From Macrococcoides bohemicum (GTDB lineage: Bacteria; Bacillota; Bacilli; Staphylococcales; Staphylococcaceae): a DNA stretch of 64,000 nt. The position numbers were made by a program, and so were the translations under genes. The notes below the pieces were generated by a model. It searched no databases, was not told where the DNA came from, and saw nothing but the letters and a program-made list of their open reading frames with translations. This document shows, in pieces, positions 62,312-64,000 of the stretch. The stretch lies in assembly GCF_042658685.1 (NCBI RefSeq), contig NZ_JBHSQY010000012.1, one strand, 5' to 3'. Numbering within the stretch: position 1 is the first letter of the stretch; each line of letters opens with the position of its first letter.

Positions 62312-62802
62312 TTATTAGACAAGTGACAGTGGAAGACGCTGAGCAGGTAATGTATCTTATCGATAATGTAGAATCGACATCTGACTTTATGTTAATGGAA
62401 CCGGGAGAGCGTAATAATAGTATTGAGAAACAAACGAAAATGATTGAGCATTTTAATAATCAGGATAACAGTACTATACTTGTTGCTGATAATGATGGAT
62501 TATATGGTTATCTCATCGCGATAGGCAATACTTCATTACGAAATAAACATTCAGCGTATTTAGTAATAGGTGTACATCAAGAAATAAGAGGACAAGGTGT
62601 TGGGACTTTGTTATTTGAAGCAGTTGAACAGTGGGCTAAAACTGTCGGTATAACGAGATTAGAATTAACGGTTGTAACCGAGAATAAAGCGGGCGTTAAA
62701 TTGTATCAGAAAAGTGGATTTGAAATAGAAGGCACAAAACGAAGATCATTGAAGATTAATAATAAATTTTATGATGAATATTATATGAGTAAATTGGTGT
62801 AG
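62308..62802 (+). CDS. GNAT family N-acetyltransferase
   Basis: A 164-residue GNAT protein with the acetyl-CoA loop VHQEIRGQGVGTLLFEAVEQWA (about 92-113, the RGQGVG motif A) and the C-terminal VTENKAGVKLYQKSGFEIEG motif B. The target is unknown. The start is GTG 62308, seven bases after GGGAGGA and overlapping the stop of the truncated GNAT gene (GTGA). The closest general type is the ribosomal-protein or small-amine acetyltransferases. Confidence 0.82.
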   Translation: MIIRQVTVEDAEQVMYLIDNVESTSDFMLMEPGERNNSIEKQTKMIEHFNNQDNSTILVADNDGLYGYLIAIGNTSLRNKHSAYLVIGVHQEIRGQGVGTLLFEAVEQWAKTVGITRLELTVVTENKAGVKLYQKSGFEIEGTKRRSLKINNKFYDEYYMSKLV

Positions 62803-62809
62803 GTGACTT

Positions 62810-63274
62810 ATGAATTATATACAAAAGATGAGACAACATGTTAGGCATGATTGTTTAATTGTGATTGGTGCCGGTGTGATTATTGAACAAGACGAAAAGA
62901 TTCTTTTAGAACAAAGAGCAGACAACGGACTATGGGGTATTCCGGGTGGATTGATTGAAATAGGAGAAAAGGTAAAAGATGCTGCAATAAGAGAAGTGAC
63001 AGAAGAAACAGGATTAATTCCAAAAGAAGTAGAATTGTTTGGTATATATTCAGGCGCAGATTACATCGTGACTTATCCAAATGGTGATGAAGTTTATTCT
63101 GTTTCGATTATTTTTTATACAAAACAATTTGATGGTGAACTAACTATTTCTGATGAGTCTAAACAATTACGATTTGTATCTCGTGAAGAAATGAAAGATG
63201 TTGAGATCAATCCACCACATAAAGAATTTGTAAGTGATTGGGTGGAAGGAAAAATGGATATTAATATTTATTAA
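62810..63274 (+). CDS. Nudix hydrolase
   Basis: A 154-residue Nudix protein with an intact box GGLIEIGEKVKDAAIREVTEETGL (about 46-69) after LWGIPG. An N-terminal extension MNYIQKMRQHVRHDCLIVIG is typical of the MutT-like group often annotated as ADP-ribose pyrophosphatase or 8-oxo-dGTPase in Bacilli. The substrate is unresolved. It lies 7 bases after the GNAT gene behind GTAGGTGA, so it is in the same transcript. Confidence 0.82.
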   Translation: MNYIQKMRQHVRHDCLIVIGAGVIIEQDEKILLEQRADNGLWGIPGGLIEIGEKVKDAAIREVTEETGLIPKEVELFGIYSGADYIVTYPNGDEVYSVSIIFYTKQFDGELTISDESKQLRFVSREEMKDVEINPPHKEFVSDWVEGKMDINIY

Positions 63275-63400
63275 TGTAATTAACTGAAACATATTTAAAT
63301 CACTGAATCACTAAGTTGGTAATGGACTCATCTTTTGATGACGTCTTAGAGAAAGGCAATGTTTTTTTGTTTCGATAAATACAATAATAGGAGTGTATTA

Positions 63401-63898
63401 ATGGAATTTAGAAGACTGACGATTAATGATGAAATATTATTCATGGAGTATTTTAATGCTTGGGGAGATGAACAAAAAAGCATAGTCCCTTCAGCTACAA
63501 ACATTAAACGATATAAATCTTTTCAAGACTTTATCAATAATTTAGAAGAACGTGAAAGATTATATGAAGTATTAAACACTACATTATTTTTAATTGATGA
63601 TGGAAAAATCATAGGTTCTTCTAATGTACGTCATCACTTAAATGAGTTTTTAACGAATTATGGTGGTCATGTTGGGTATGGAGTAAGACCTGATATGAGA
63701 GGTCAAGGTTATGCGTCAAAGATTCTAAATGAGTCCTTAAAATTTTTGAAATCTTTGAATGTAGAAAAAGCACTTATTACATGTGATGAAGAAAATATTG
63801 CGAGTAGAAAAGTAATATTAAACAATGGTGGTGTACAAGATCAATCGCATATAAGAGAAGATGGTGGCGTTACGAATAGATTTTGGATTGAAATATAA
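63401..63898 (+). CDS. GNAT family N-acetyltransferase
   Basis: A 165-residue acetyltransferase with VGYGVRPDMRGQGYASKIL (about 87-105, motif A) and TCDEENIASRKVILNNGG (about 126-143, motif B). The C-terminus RFWIEI is the expected natural end of this group, so the gene appears complete. ATG 63401 follows AATAGGAGTG. The target is unknown. An IS431/IS257-type inverted repeat starts at the base after its stop codon. Confidence 0.82.
   Translation: MEFRRLTINDEILFMEYFNAWGDEQKSIVPSATNIKRYKSFQDFINNLEERERLYEVLNTTLFLIDDGKIIGSSNVRHHLNEFLTNYGGHVGYGVRPDMRGQGYASKILNESLKFLKSLNVEKALITCDEENIASRKVILNNGGVQDQSHIREDGGVTNRFWIEI
63891..63898 (+). repeat. Presumed 8-bp target site of the IS431 insertion
   Basis: AAATATAA directly precedes the element's inverted repeat. 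IS6-family elements usually duplicate 8 bases; the matching copy would lie beyond the window end, so this is a prediction. Confidence 0.35.
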
Positions 63899-64000
63899 GG
63901 TTCTGTTGCAAAGTTGAATTTATAGTATAATTTTAACAAAAAGGAGTCTTCTGTATGAACTATTTCAGATATAAACAATTTAACAAGGATGTTATCACTG
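63899..64000 (+). mobile_element. IS431: IS431/IS257-type insertion sequence (IS6 family), left end, truncated by the window
   Basis: The terminal inverted repeat GGTTCTGTTGCAAAGTT begins at 63899, followed by the characteristic leader and the AAGGAG ribosome-binding site of the IS431/IS257 transposase. The sequence is recognised from memory as matching the staphylococcal element. Only about 102 of its roughly 790 bases are in the window. Confidence 0.93.
63955..64000 (+). CDS. tnp: IS431/IS257 transposase, N-terminal fragment (partial)
   Basis: The first 15 codons read MNYFRYKQFNKDVIT, the known N-terminus of the IS6-family DDE transposase of IS431/IS257. The ATG lies after AAGGAGTCTTCTGT. 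The reading frame continues past the window end. Confidence 0.92.
   Translation, partial: MNYFRYKQFNKDVIT

Noticed and set aside
63275..63400. Structured RNA or terminator between the second Nudix gene and the last GNAT gene
   Set aside because: CTAAG/CTTAG and CATC/GATG pairings exist but conflict partly with each other, and the T-run is 10 bases away; not strong enough to annotate.
63883..63911. Outward hybrid promoter from the IS431 end
   Set aside because: The TTGCAA in the inverted repeat points outward on the minus strand, but no -10 lies at the right distance in the flanking GNAT gene.
1..64000. CRISPR arrays, tRNA or rRNA genes, prophage, toxin-antitoxin or defence islands
   Set aside because: No regularly spaced repeats, no tRNA-like cloverleaf or rRNA segments, and no recognisable defence or phage proteins were seen on reading both strands.

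Overview
The window looks like a chromosomal segment of a low-GC member of the Staphylococcaceae, most likely Macrococcus or a close relative. Gene order and protein sequences follow the staphylococcal chromosome: the ylb genes, rsmD-coaD, the dcw division cluster with mraZ, PBP1 and DivIB, ylmDEFGH-divIVA-ileS, lspA-rluD and the pyr operon. It also carries traits that, from memory of the family, Staphylococcus aureus lacks: a caa3-type cytochrome oxidase operon (ctaDEF), a pyrK-pyrD (class 1B) pair inside the pyr operon, and a glycogen operon (glgBCDAP). The genus is inferred without a database search.

Layout. 1-2.8 kb: end of the cytochrome c oxidase operon (ctaD partial, ctaE, ctaF), then ctaG and the ctaM-like DUF420 gene. 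2.9-11.4 kb: ylb region, with an AI-2E family membrane protein, YugN, a YlbC-like CAP protein, YlbF, a methyltransferase-like protein, a glycerophosphodiesterase, YlbG, RsmD, CoaD, TmcAL, YceD and the short rpmF gene. 11.5-13.1 kb: bshC (bacillithiol synthesis), with a perfect dyad over its promoter. 13.2-27.1 kb: division and wall cluster, mraZ to divIVA, with three 10-bp MraZ boxes upstream. 27.1-31.7 kb: T-box leader and ileS, then lspA and rluD. 31.7-43.3 kb: the complete de novo UMP operon pyrR-pyrP-pyrB-pyrC-carA-carB-pyrK-pyrD-pyrF-pyrE, controlled by a canonical PyrR attenuator and a second attenuator between pyrR and pyrP. 43.4-56.3 kb: a membrane protein of unknown function, then pgcA and pulA on the minus strand facing the glgB-C-D-A-P operon; together they make, trim and degrade glycogen.

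56.3-64 kb is a more variable tail: a gene remnant, a TPP riboswitch driving a solitary tenA, a lipase without secretion signal, a MerR/TipAS regulator, an S66 peptidase, and a cluster of small-molecule enzymes (P-loop kinase, two Nudix hydrolases, two intact GNAT genes and one 5'-truncated GNAT gene). The window ends inside an IS431/IS257-type (IS6 family) element, whose left inverted repeat starts on the base after the stop codon of the last GNAT gene.

Most of the window is conserved housekeeping sequence. I found no CRISPR array, tRNA, rRNA, prophage or recognisable defence system, and no convincing new multi-gene system. The best leads are regulatory: the bshC dyad, the diverged pyrR-pyrP attenuator, the MerR-type promoter and the hairpin in the mraY ribosome-binding region. 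The IS431 junction is the main structural lead.
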